A DNA stretch of 64,000 nt from Winkia neuii (GTDB taxonomy: Bacteria; Actinomycetota; Actinomycetes; Actinomycetales; Actinomycetaceae): positions 1,240,001 to 1,304,000 of the forward strand of contig NZ_CP118946.1 in the NCBI RefSeq assembly GCF_029011175.1, given 5' to 3'. Each line of letters starts with the position of its first letter. Within the stretch, counting starts at the first letter, position 1. The notes beneath the pieces were generated by a model. That model had not been told where the DNA came from. It was given only the letters and a program-made list of their open reading frames with translations, and did not search any database. This document shows, in pieces, positions 10,081-17,905 of this stretch. The position numbers and the translations under genes are program-made.

Positions 10081-10118
10081 CATAAAAAATGCTCCCCATT
10101 CGGGGAGCATTTTTTATG
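10081..10118. terminator. Strong bidirectional terminator
   Basis: Inverted repeat with 17-base arms 10081-10097 and 10102-10118 around the four-base loop ATTC. The GC core GCTCCCC/GGGGAGC is flanked by A and T runs, so it can stop both the BCCT gene and the convergent small membrane gene. Confidence 0.93.
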
Positions 10119-10126
10119 TCTCGACT

Positions 10127-10369
10127 CTAGTGACGGGCGTACGCGTCCGAGTCCGAGTAAGCCTGTGCGTAGATGTCTAGGGCTTCCGGTTCAGTGATCA
10201 TGACCGCTACTGAGCACGCAACTAGCAGCAGTGCTCCCACAATTGCGGGGACGGGGGTGGACATAACCGCACCAGCAATGATTAGAAGTAGGCCCAGGGT
10301 GAACGCCACAATGTAGGCGATCGATCGAATATCTTTTCTAGTACCGGTTGCTGTTTTGACTTTTTCCAT
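10127..10369 (-). CDS. Small two-helix membrane protein, unknown function
   Basis: An 80-residue protein I do not recognise. After a basic N-terminal stretch (KTATGTRKDIR) come two hydrophobic helices (roughly residues 17-37 and 42-61), then a short acidic, Tyr-rich tail (EPEALDIYAQAYSDSD). This suggests a helical hairpin in the membrane with a soluble C-terminus. ATG 10369 is chosen because AAGGA lies seven bases upstream; a GTG one codon earlier is possible. It stands alone between the BCCT gene (convergent) and a 276-base spacer. No function should be assigned. Confidence 0.6.
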   Translation of the reverse strand: MEKVKTATGTRKDIRSIAYIVAFTLGLLLIIAGAVMSTPVPAIVGALLLVACSVAVMITEPEALDIYAQAYSDSDAYARH

Positions 10370-10645
10370 CACATCGTCCTTCCGTCCTCGTATCCTCTGC
10401 CTTCTAGGCAGTTAATAGTTTGCGGATTAGGCAGGAGACGCACAACTGTCTAAAAAGTTTTAGAGCTTGCCAAGGTAGAGGGACCTCAAAAATTTCAGAA
10501 TTTACTTCCTCTAGCCCAACAAATACAGTGGAGTTGGGCGCTCATCGACAACTCTGTTAGCTCTACTACAGTTTTTTCTAAGCTCTTATTTAGAGCGCGC
10601 TAAGGGCGGGAAGGTTTCCCCTCCCGCCCTTTTGTGGCTTCGCGC
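10370..10645. other. Intergenic spacer with several inverted repeats
   Basis: Between the small membrane gene and ansA. Three inverted repeats are visible: CTGCC/GGCAG close to the membrane gene start, GCCCAAC/GTTGGGC around 10514-10540, and AAGGGCGGGA/TCCCGCCCTT at 10602-10611/10622-10631. The last is followed on the plus strand by TTTT, so it resembles a plus-strand terminator although no plus-strand gene is upstream; it may still serve ansA from the other side. No open frame with a ribosome site is evident. Confidence 0.5.
10602..10635. terminator. Putative terminator downstream of ansA
   Basis: A 10-base-pair GC-rich stem (arms 10602-10611 and 10622-10631) with a 10-base loop lies just beyond the ansA stop. 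The T run (TTTT) is on the plus-strand side only, so its efficiency for ansA is uncertain. Confidence 0.5.
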
Positions 10646-11638
10646 TTACAGCTCGCTAGCTATAGACTTTCGCATCCACTCGGCAATTTGCCCACCGGTC
10701 AACCCTTGGCTTAGCAAGAACACCAACTTCGCGTAGGTTGCTTCCAGGGTCATAGCTGCAGCACCTACACAGCCGGCCGCTGCCAGCACGTCTCCGGTCT
10801 CGTATGCGCCTAGAACTACTTCCGCCTGGACGCACTGGGAAGCAATAACGACGGGCACGCCCGCCCGCACCAGCTCCCCCAATACTTCGACGAACCCAGG
10901 TTCGTCAGAAGGCGCGTTGCCAACTCCAAAGGCCCGGACTATGACGGCCTCTGGCCTGGGAGTGACGAGTGCAGACAACCTCTCTGCTGTAATACCCGGC
11001 ACTAGGTCTATTACTGCCACATCATGCCGTTTGTAGGCAGCGCGGTTCTTGAAAGGGGACTTCGCCTCCCGGCCAGGCATTTCTGTCTTGTTCCAATGCC
11101 AAGGACCACCCGCAATCGCCAATGGGGGCACTGTGGGGCTAGAAAATCCTTCGAATCCCCACGAAGAGATCTTCGTTGTCCTGTTACCGGCGAGCAGGTG
11201 GTCACCAAAATAAAGGCTCACTCCTTGCGCTTTGCCAGAGGAAGCGGCGGTGAGCGCTCCCATGACGTTCTTGCCCGCGTCTGATCCTGGAGCTCCCAGA
11301 GGTAGCTGTGAACCGGTAATCACCACCGGCTCCGACTTGCCGACTCGCGCATACGACAGAGCTGCCGCGGTGTAGCTCATGGTGTCTGTTCCATGCAGCA
11401 CGACGTAGGCATCGGCTCGGTACGTGTCGAGGGCGGTCAAAATCGCTTCCCAGTCGTCTGGGGTCGCGTTCGAGGAGTCAATAAGCTTATCTAGCTCAGT
11501 GAGGCGTACTACTCCTTCCAGATCAGTTCCAGCCAGCAGATTTTTCAACCAACCTTCGAGGTCTGCCCCTGGCACTAGCCCGTTCGGAGAAGACACCATA
11601 CCGATGGTGCCGCCAGTGTAGATAACCTGAATACGCAC
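10646..11638 (-). CDS. ansA: L-asparaginase
   Basis: A 330-residue asparaginase that hydrolyses L-asparagine to aspartate and ammonia. The first catalytic Thr motif TGGTIGM is at residues 9-15 and the second, LHGTDTMSYTA, near residue 90. There is no signal peptide, so it is the cytoplasmic (type I-like) form. The start is GTG at 11638; a ribosome site AAGGAG lies within the last codons of the upstream permease gene, two bases before which that gene stops. Tight linkage to an AnsP-type permease suggests an uptake-and-hydrolysis unit that supplies nitrogen. Confidence 0.92.
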   Translation of the reverse strand: MRIQVIYTGGTIGMVSSPNGLVPGADLEGWLKNLLAGTDLEGVVRLTELDKLIDSSNATPDDWEAILTALDTYRADAYVVLHGTDTMSYTAAALSYARVGKSEPVVITGSQLPLGAPGSDAGKNVMGALTAASSGKAQGVSLYFGDHLLAGNRTTKISSWGFEGFSSPTVPPLAIAGGPWHWNKTEMPGREAKSPFKNRAAYKRHDVAVIDLVPGITAERLSALVTPRPEAVIVRAFGVGNAPSDEPGFVEVLGELVRAGVPVVIASQCVQAEVVLGAYETGDVLAAAGCVGAAAMTLEATYAKLVFLLSQGLTGGQIAEWMRKSIASEL

Positions 11639-11640
11639 GC

Positions 11641-13096
11641 CTACTCCTTAGGAAGCTCCTCTATGTCTTCATCAAGCATAGAGTCCATAAGATCCGGATC
11701 GATACGGTTACGCACTGCGAACCAACCAATTACCATCGCAACAGCTACGCCAACGAACATGTACAGGGTCTGCCTGCCAATCCCCTCTGTGTCAAATGCC
11801 ATCGAGACGATCACGCCGGCGAAGAATACGATAGCTACCAAGTTTGACCAGGGCGCCAACGGCAACCGGTAGTCCGGCCGCTCCATTTCCCCGGCATTTG
11901 CCTTGCGCACAAAGACCCAGTGGGCAACAAGGACCGAAATCCAGGTACCGGCAATACCGATAGCAGCCAGATTCATAACGATCTCGAATGCGTTGGTCGG
12001 ATAGACATAGTTGATAAGGACGCCGATTAGTCCTAGCAGTGCGGTAATCGCGATCCCGCCGGCCGGAACTTTGTGCTTGTTGAGCCGGGCAGCAATCTTT
12101 GGTGCTTCGCCCGCCACTGCCATCGAACGCAATGTGCGCCCAGTAGCGTAGAGGCCAGCATTTAGCGAGGAGAGCGCTGCAGTCAAAACCACGACCTGCA
12201 TAATGTCACCAGCATGGGGAACGCCGATACCGGTAAAGAATGTCACGAATGGCGACTCTTCCTTCGAATATGCGTTCCAAGGCAACACCAGCGTCATGAG
12301 CACCACAGAGCCCACGTAGAAGAAGGCGATACGCAGAATCATAGAGTTTAATGGCCTTAGGGAGGACGTGGCGAGCCTCCGCAGCTTCACCAGCTGCTAC
12401 ACCAACCATTTCCGTTCCGCCAAAGGCAAAGATGATGCCGAGCGAGAGAGTAAACATTGGCAGCACGCCCATAGGGAAGAAACCGCCATTTGCAGTTAGG
12501 TTATGGAGGCCCGCATGCTCATTGCCCACTGGCGCACCAGTCACGATCGCCCAGATAGCAATTATCATGAACGCCAAGATTGCCGCAATCTTGATAGCTG
12601 CAAACCAAAATTCAAACTCTCCGAAGAACTTCACACTGAAGATGTTCAGAGTAAACACCACAGCCAATGCGATCGCCGCAAGGATCCATTGCGGGATATG
12701 CCCGAACACAGACCAGTAGTGCAGGTAGAGCGCAACCGCGGTAATATCTGCCATCACAGTCACTGCCCAGTCTAGGAAGAAGAGCCATCCAGTTGTATAG
12801 GCGGCCTTCTCTCCAAGGAATTCGCGCGCGTAGGACACGAATGCGCCTGAAGATGGGCGGTGAATGGTGAGCTCCCCTAGAGCGCGAACCATGATAAATG
12901 CGAAGAGGCCACATAGGGCATACGAAATAGCTAGGGCGGGTCCGCCCTGCGCAAGACGACCTCCTGCACCAAGGAATAGGCCGGTGCCAATGGAGCCGCC
13001 AATAGCAATCATCTGAACATGGCGATTCTTTAACGCCTTGTCATAACCAACGTCAGATTTATCCTGTTTTATCTGCGCTTTCTTTGCCTCAGACAT
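11641..13096 (-). pseudogene. ansP: L-asparagine permease (AnsP-type), single-base frameshift
   Basis: An amino acid/polyamine/organocation permease. The N-terminal frame (from ATG 13096) carries the family segment GGSIGTGLFLGAG and HRPSSGAFVSYAREF, which matches AnsP-type asparagine permeases. It reads in frame to LPKAI near 12350 and then diverges into nonsense. The continuation NSMILRIAFFYVGSVV is in another frame, down to 11641. Removing one T from the TTT run at 12347-12349 (plus strand) restores a continuous protein of about 484 residues, normal for the family. So this is either a genuine frameshift or a homopolymer sequencing error. AAAGGA sits before the ATG. It lies directly upstream of ansA. 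Confidence 0.85.
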
Positions 13097-13472
13097 TCTT
13101 GAGGTCCTTTTCTTTAGATTTGGAACAGTATTGATCTATCACCTAACTCACTGGAGACAGTGGGTTTTAGGTCATAGCGGTAAAGAAACTCCAAAGAGAA
13201 TACCCTTTGTTTATTGTTAACATGCTCAGAACTAGTTAAGAAAATCCGTTTGACGCTCGACTTTGAGCCATAACTACTCTTGGATATGCCTTCCCAATAA
13301 CATTCTGCCTCTCTCCCGGCTGCTGGCTCCCCTGTAGCGACCTACCGCTTTATTCTTTCCACTCATCCCTGAATGGAGGGGCACCCGCGTATGCATTATA
13401 TGTTAGGCGTAAAGCGCTAGAGCCGGTTTGCCTTTTACGCAGTTTAGGTTTTCTGATCTGCTCTAAATATAG
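13097..13472. other. Intergenic region upstream of ansP
   Basis: About 380 bases between the permease start and the terminator of the CAP-domain gene. It should hold the ansP promoter and leader. The ribosome site AAAGGACC is just before the permease ATG. I see AT-rich stretches (around 13200-13260 and 13395-13410) that could hold promoter hexamers, but no recognisable riboswitch, tRNA or open frame with a ribosome site. Confidence 0.45.
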
Positions 13473-13506
13473 AAGTGAGGGGCAGTGTAATAACTGCCCC
13501 TCACTT
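13473..13506 (-). terminator. Terminator of the CAP-domain lipoprotein gene
   Basis: A perfect 14-base-pair stem (arms 13473-13486 and 13493-13506, AAGTGAGGGGCAGT and its complement) with a six-base loop, 14 bases past the stop codon. Downstream on the minus strand the sequence is AT-rich (CTATATTTAG) but has no long U run. Confidence 0.8.
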
Positions 13507-13520
13507 GTCCCGATGCTGCG

Positions 13521-15662
13521 CTAGTCCTCCAGCGCCTGTTCTGCTTCAGCTACCTTCTTGGCAGCTGCCTGTTCTGCTTTCTGCGCGTTTTCCGCATTAT
13601 CAGCCGCAGCCAGCGCAATATCTTGCGCTTGTTGCTCTTCACTTTCTGCGGTAACTACCTCTTCCGCCACGCCAGCTTCCTCTTGCTTGGCAGAGTCTAG
13701 TTCCTCTTCAGCTTCTGCCTGACGGGTTTCAGCCTCGTCGTTTTGCCGCTGTGCTTCCTCAACCTGTGGGTCCGCAGCCGCCTCCTCCTTAGCCTTTTCT
13801 ACTTCTGTCTCAGCTACCTCTTGACGCTGGCGAGCCTGCTGGGAAGCTTCTTCAGCTTGCACCTGTGCGCTTTCTGCTTCCTCAGCGGAAGCAGAGGCAC
13901 TGTCTGCCACAGCCTGCGCCTTCTCGGCTTCAGCTTTAGCCTTATCCACCTTTGCCTGGGCTTCTTCTAGGCGTTCCTGCTTGGTGGCATTGTTGATGAA
14001 GCCAGCGGGGTCTTCCGTAGGCAGGTTCTCGCTGCCAGCGACGTAACCAGGATTATCTCCTAGTTTCTCTCCTTCATAAGTAATGTCACCAGTCACGTCC
14101 ACCCCAACGATCGGGCGGGTCGAGGCGACCTTGTAGGAATCAGACTCCGGCAGTTCGCCGACCGGGTAGAGCCGGTGCGCCACATAGATACCGCCAGTCT
14201 TGGTGGTGGCTACCCCCAGTCCCTGGTAGGACCAGTCCCGCAGCATGTTCTTGTTGTGCCACTCCGACTTCTTCCAGGCATCGAATACTTCGTCGGCGAG
14301 CACCAGCGGGCTGCGCCACTTTCCCCCTCCGACCCATGCTATGTTCTCGGCGCGGATGTACTTCAGTCCGTCCATGTACTTCGGATCCATTCCGCTAATC
14401 AGATCGCTAGCGTGGATCAGGTTGTCCTCTTGTGCCATGAACTGCGCCCAGGTCCTTGAGGCATGATCAGCTGCATGGTTAGCAACCAGCGGACGAAGTC
14501 CTGCCTTCTCGCGATAGGAATTTATCTTCTCCATCAGCATGTGCGCAATCAGGGTTTCCCGGTCATGTACAGAGACCTTGCGCCAGTCCCCGATTGGCCA
14601 GCTCTGCCCTTCTGGAACTTCTGCTTCTAGAGAATCATAGGACGCCTGAGCATCAGCAACTACCTGCCCAGCTTCCTCGGCAGCGACTTTCCTCTGCTCG
14701 GCCACCGCACGGGCCGATTGCGCTACGTGCTTTGCCTCAGCTGCGTTGGCAACGGCCTTCTGCACCTCTGCTTTTACCACTTCGAGCCGGGAGAGAGCTG
14801 CTTGGACTGACTTGTTCGCGGTAATTTGGGCTTCCAACAGCGCGGCATTGGCATTCTTGGTAGCAGCCTTAGTTGCGGCTACTCTTTCTTCAGCCTGTTC
14901 TACCTTCTGCTTGGCTGCCTCCAATTTGGCTTTCACTTCGGCGAGCTTAGCCTGCTTCTGTTTGAGCTGAGCGTTCGCTCCCTGCAAGATTGCCTCGGCT
15001 TGGGCCGCCTGTTTCTTGGCCTGCGAATACGAGGTACGGGCCGCTTCCAGGACCTCTGCTGGGGTCGCCTGCACGTCGTCGCCGGGCTCGGTGATTTCCC
15101 CGCCGGGCTTACTCGGCTGGGTGGGATCTGGGGTCTGTTCTCCAGCACCCGGCTTAGCTGGCGAGGTCGGATGTGGTTTTGCTACCTGATCATGCTTGGT
15201 CTTTCCGGGATGGGTGACCGCAACAGGCTGGGCATGACTGGAGCTGCCTCCCACCTTGGTAGCGGGATTGAGTGCCCCACCTTCTGCTTCCTGGCGAGGA
15301 ACCAGCGTTTGCGGCTGAGTGTTTCGGGGCAGTTCATCGGTGCCCTGAGAACGGTTGTCTTCCGCTTCAGCTGGCGCGTCTACTGGTCCCGCATATGCCA
15401 ACCCCGGCAGTTGCTGCGGGCGGGTCGACGCCTCATCCTTTTGATCCTTATCTTGGCGCTTCGGAGAATCCTTCTTAGGAGTCTGTGTTTTTTCCTTGCT
15501 GCCCGCCGATCCATCTTGTGCGCTCGGCGAGGAAGCCGCCCCTAGCGCATTCTCGGTCTGCTCGTCCTTAGTGGAGCATGCACTCAACGAAGCGACAGTT
15601 ATGGCGGCTAAAGCTGAGGCTGCAACAACCTGCCGAGGGCGGAACATGTTCTTAGTAGCCAA
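13521..15662 (-). CDS. CAP/SCP-domain lipoprotein with two flanking coiled coils
   Basis: A 713-residue exported protein. Residues 1-29 form a lipoprotein signal peptide with lipobox LSAC, Cys29 being the expected lipid-anchored residue. Residues 30-195 are low-complexity, rich in Ser, Lys, Pro and Gln. Residues about 200-345 are an Ala/Lys/Glu/Gln-rich coiled coil. A CAP (SCP/PR1) domain follows at about 360-520, with the metal-cavity residues visible in HASD, AENIAW and EWHNKNM. A second Ala/Glu/Gln-rich coiled coil occupies about 575-713. CAP domains are found in many extracellular proteins of diverse role. The start is TTG at 15662 with AAGGAG six bases upstream; a later ATG has no ribosome site. 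Function is unknown; display on the outer face of the membrane within the wall is inferred. Confidence 0.85.
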   Translation of the reverse strand: MATKNMFRPRQVVAASALAAITVASLSACSTKDEQTENALGAASSPSAQDGSAGSKEKTQTPKKDSPKRQDKDQKDEASTRPQQLPGLAYAGPVDAPAEAEDNRSQGTDELPRNTQPQTLVPRQEAEGGALNPATKVGGSSSHAQPVAVTHPGKTKHDQVAKPHPTSPAKPGAGEQTPDPTQPSKPGGEITEPGDDVQATPAEVLEAARTSYSQAKKQAAQAEAILQGANAQLKQKQAKLAEVKAKLEAAKQKVEQAEERVAATKAATKNANAALLEAQITANKSVQAALSRLEVVKAEVQKAVANAAEAKHVAQSARAVAEQRKVAAEEAGQVVADAQASYDSLEAEVPEGQSWPIGDWRKVSVHDRETLIAHMLMEKINSYREKAGLRPLVANHAADHASRTWAQFMAQEDNLIHASDLISGMDPKYMDGLKYIRAENIAWVGGGKWRSPLVLADEVFDAWKKSEWHNKNMLRDWSYQGLGVATTKTGGIYVAHRLYPVGELPESDSYKVASTRPIVGVDVTGDITYEGEKLGDNPGYVAGSENLPTEDPAGFINNATKQERLEEAQAKVDKAKAEAEKAQAVADSASASAEEAESAQVQAEEASQQARQRQEVAETEVEKAKEEAAADPQVEEAQRQNDEAETRQAEAEEELDSAKQEEAGVAEEVVTAESEEQQAQDIALAAADNAENAQKAEQAAAKKVAEAEQALED

Positions 15663-15940
15663 TTTTTACTCCTTCTTAGAAGTTTCTTCGAATTGGCAAC
15701 CCCACCCACGCTGTGGGGCCGCCAAGGCAGCCACAGAATGGCACTATTGCAAGAAAAATGAAACCTCATTCAGGGCCGCACGAAAAACTGGCGCAAATTA
15801 ATACATGAGCGAACGCACACTCCGTCCGGCGCAACAGGCTAAGGTCCTACAAATCCGCTTTTCGTTGGAATTTAGCGGAATTTATACCAGATTCAAAGAT
15901 TTCAAGCGGCTTTCCCTCTCGACAGGCGAGACGGGGCCAT
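15663..15940. other. Intergenic region upstream of the CAP-domain gene
   Basis: Holds the promoter and leader of the CAP-domain lipoprotein gene. A short inverted repeat CCCAC...GTGGGG lies near 15701-15719. No gene was found here; the open frame that crosses into the tRNA is an artefact. Confidence 0.45.
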
Positions 15941-15972
15941 AATAATAAAACCCGCAGCCTCAGCTGCGGGTT
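15941..15972 (-). terminator. Terminator after tRNA-Ala
   Basis: Stem AACCCGCAGC/GCTGCGGGTT (arms 15949-15958 and 15963-15972), four-base loop, followed on the minus strand by TTATTATT. It lies six bases beyond the tRNA 3' end. Confidence 0.88.
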
Positions 15973-15977
15973 GTTTG

Positions 15978-16050
15978 TGGAGCTAGGGGGATTCGAACCC
16001 CCGACCTCTTCCATGCCATGGAAGCGCGCTACCAACTGCGCCATAGCCCC
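15978..16050 (-). tRNA. tRNA-Ala (anticodon GGC)
   Basis: Read on the minus strand it folds as a 73-base cloverleaf: acceptor GGGGCTA pairing TAGCTCC, D-arm with AGTTGGTA, anticodon stem CTTCC/GGAAG with loop ATGGCAT (anticodon GGC), and a T-arm GGGGG-TTCGAAT-CCCCC. The discriminator is A and the CCA tail is not encoded, so it must be added after transcription. It is followed by its own terminator. Confidence 0.96.
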
Positions 16051-16146
16051 TTGGGCTGTCCCGTTCGGACTCCATAAGCTTAGCGGGCGGAGGGCGAAAA
16101 AACCAAATCGAAATAGCGTGTCCCTGCTCACGATTTGAGTTTGTGG

Positions 16147-16749
16147 CTACACTCCAACGTTATGGGCGGTAAGACGCCATCCCGGAGCGCGGGTGCCAGA
16201 GGACAGAACCGACCAGTGACAGTTATCCGGCCCACCGATGCCCTGCCAAACCGATGCGTCCAGGCGAAGCACTCCAGCAATTCCCTGGCTTATTGCAGAA
16301 CCGTGCGAAACAAATAGCGCGGCTCCATCAAGATCAGCGGTCACTTCGGCCACCACCTCCCGGAAACGCTCTGCTACTTCGCATCGTGGTTCTATCTGCA
16401 ACTGTGGGCATTCCCCACAGACCTTGTAACTGGCGTATTCGGCAGTAAAATCCAACTTAAAATCGTCGAAAGTACGCCCTTCAACCTGCCCGTAACTACG
16501 CTCAATCAGCCTCGGGTCGGTTTCTACATCCAAGCCGAGCCTGCTGGCAACAGCTTGCGCAGTGAGCTTAGCTCTAGATAGTGGCGACGAAATAATACGT
16601 TCAAACGCGAACTGGCGGGCTAGAGCCTCGCCTGCTCGTTCAGCCTGTTCGACACCCGTCTGATTCAGGGGAATGTCGACTCGCCCTTGGTAGCGCCGTT
16701 GCAGGTTGAAATCTGTTTGACCGTGGCGCAGAAAGACGATCTGGCTCAT
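16147..16749 (-). CDS. Histidine phosphatase (phosphoglycerate mutase-like), GpgP context
   Basis: A 200-residue member of the histidine phosphatase superfamily. The catalytic RHG motif is at residues 8-10 (FLRHGQTDFN), a second core His appears in VSHGSAI, and the usual Arg/Glu residues are present. The gene follows nadD and rsfS exactly as the mycobacterial glucosyl-3-phosphoglycerate phosphatase gpgP does, so a role in removing phosphate from a sugar phosphoglycerate is possible; the fold alone does not fix the substrate. Its ATG overlaps the rsfS stop, pointing to co-translation. Confidence 0.85.
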   Translation of the reverse strand: MSQIVFLRHGQTDFNLQRRYQGRVDIPLNQTGVEQAERAGEALARQFAFERIISSPLSRAKLTAQAVASRLGLDVETDPRLIERSYGQVEGRTFDDFKLDFTAEYASYKVCGECPQLQIEPRCEVAERFREVVAEVTADLDGAALFVSHGSAISQGIAGVLRLDASVWQGIGGPDNCHWSVLSSGTRAPGWRLTAHNVGV

Positions 16750-17135
16750 GCAGTCACCGCGGCAGGAATACTTTGGATATCTGCCGAGATATCAATGCGC
16801 GGGCAGTCTTTCCACAGTCGTTCAAGTCCGTAGTAGTGACGTTCTTCGGGCTGGAACACATGGACCATAAGTCCATCGGCCTCTACCGCCACCCATGAAG
16901 CGGCCTCCAAGCCTTCCCGCCTCTGCACAGAGAAGCCTAGTTCGCGCAATTCATCTTCTACCGCAGACACGACAGCCTTGACCTGCCTATCCGTGTCGGC
17001 ACTTGCAAGAAGGAATGCGTCTGCAAAAGGCAATCTAGAAGAAACATCAATTGCGACAATATCTTCGGAAAGTTTGTCTGCCGCAGCTTTTGCGGCAACG
17101 TGGACAGCGGACAGGACAGTATCGCTAACAGCCAC
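16746..17135 (-). CDS. rsfS: Ribosomal silencing factor RsfS
   Basis: A 129-residue protein of the RsfS/Iojap family, which binds ribosomal protein uL14 and blocks subunit joining when nutrients are short. The conserved stretch IVAIDVSSRLPFADAF and the C-terminal HYYGLERLW are visible. Length is typical. It lies downstream of nadD and upstream of the histidine phosphatase, the standard actinobacterial order, and overlaps the phosphatase start by four bases (ATGA). Confidence 0.95.
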   Translation of the reverse strand: MAVSDTVLSAVHVAAKAAADKLSEDIVAIDVSSRLPFADAFLLASADTDRQVKAVVSAVEDELRELGFSVQRREGLEAASWVAVEADGLMVHVFQPEERHYYGLERLWKDCPRIDISADIQSIPAAVTA

Positions 17136-17247
17136 AGGGCTCCTAAGGTAATTCGGTTATAAAGGTCAGGGCTAACACCCAGTTACAGCATATCTAGGAA
17201 CCGGGGTAAGGCATATTAGACACGAACTTTTCCGCGATTTATCCCGC

Positions 17248-17855
17248 TTACAGATCCTGGTACAGATCGTATTTGTCTACATAGCGCACTACCCCGTCAG
17301 GAACCAGATACCAGATAGGCGAACCCTTCGAGGCACGTTGGCGCACGTCAGTTGAGGAAATAGCAAGAGCAGGCACCTCCAGCAAGCTCATCACATTGTC
17401 ATTGGCAACGCCCTCAGGAAGTTCATGCCCCGGCCTGGATACCCCCACAAAATGGGCCAGCTTAAACATCTCTTCGTGGTCCTTCCACTGCATGATCTTT
17501 GCCAGTGCGTCTGCGCCCGTTATAAAGAAGAATTCGGCATCTGGGCGTTCTTCACGAAGGTCGCGAAGAGTATCGATCGTATATGTCGTGCCTCCTCGAT
17601 CAATATCTACCCTAGATACCGTGAAGCGAGGGTTTTCAGAGGTAGCGATTACCGTCATCAGGTACCTATGCTCCGGGGGTGTCACTCGCCTACCCTTTTA
17701 AACGGCTGGGTCGCGGTGGGGACGAATATTACCTCGTCCAAATTGAAGACATCCTGCACTTCAGAGGCAGCTACCAAGTGTCCATTATGGATCGGATCGA
17801 AGGTGCCGCCCATAATCCCAATTCGCTTAGATTTAGTTCCTAGCCCCACTGCCAT
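17248..17855 (-). pseudogene. nadD: Nicotinate-nucleotide adenylyltransferase with a -1 frame break
   Basis: The enzyme makes nicotinic acid adenine dinucleotide from NaMN and ATP in NAD synthesis. The N-terminal part, from ATG 17855 with a GAGAGGAAC ribosome site, reads [12 protein letters not shown], the nucleotidyltransferase signature, and runs to a TGA at 17684-17682. The rest, [14 protein letters not shown] through the ISSTDVRQR signature to the stop at 17248, is in another frame starting with GTG at 17685. Adding one base in the AAAA-GGG run (17693-17699) would give [19 protein letters not shown], which aligns well with the family, and a normal length of about 202 residues. NadD is normally essential, so a sequencing error or very recent indel is the likeliest cause. 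Confidence 0.85.
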
Positions 17856-17905
17856 TGTCGTTCCTCTCTAAAGTTAGGGGTAATGATACCGCGAAAGTGC
17901 AAGGG

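Noticed and set aside
13140-13440. Riboswitch in the ansP upstream region
   Set aside because: I compared it by eye with TPP, glycine, cobalamin and c-di-AMP class consensus blocks and none was present.
14826-15545. 239-residue plus-strand frame opposite the CAP-domain gene
   Set aside because: Low-complexity shadow of the Ala/Lys-rich coding strand; no start signal and no family resemblance.
15847-16131. 94-residue minus-strand frame across the tRNA region
   Set aside because: Its middle is the tRNA-Ala read as protein, and it has no ribosome site; a known kind of false gene.
17682-17700. Programmed -1 frameshifting in nadD
   Set aside because: The zero-frame codons TTT AAA AGG do not form an X-XXY-YYZ slippery site, and the -1 frame has a TAA just before; an indel is simpler.
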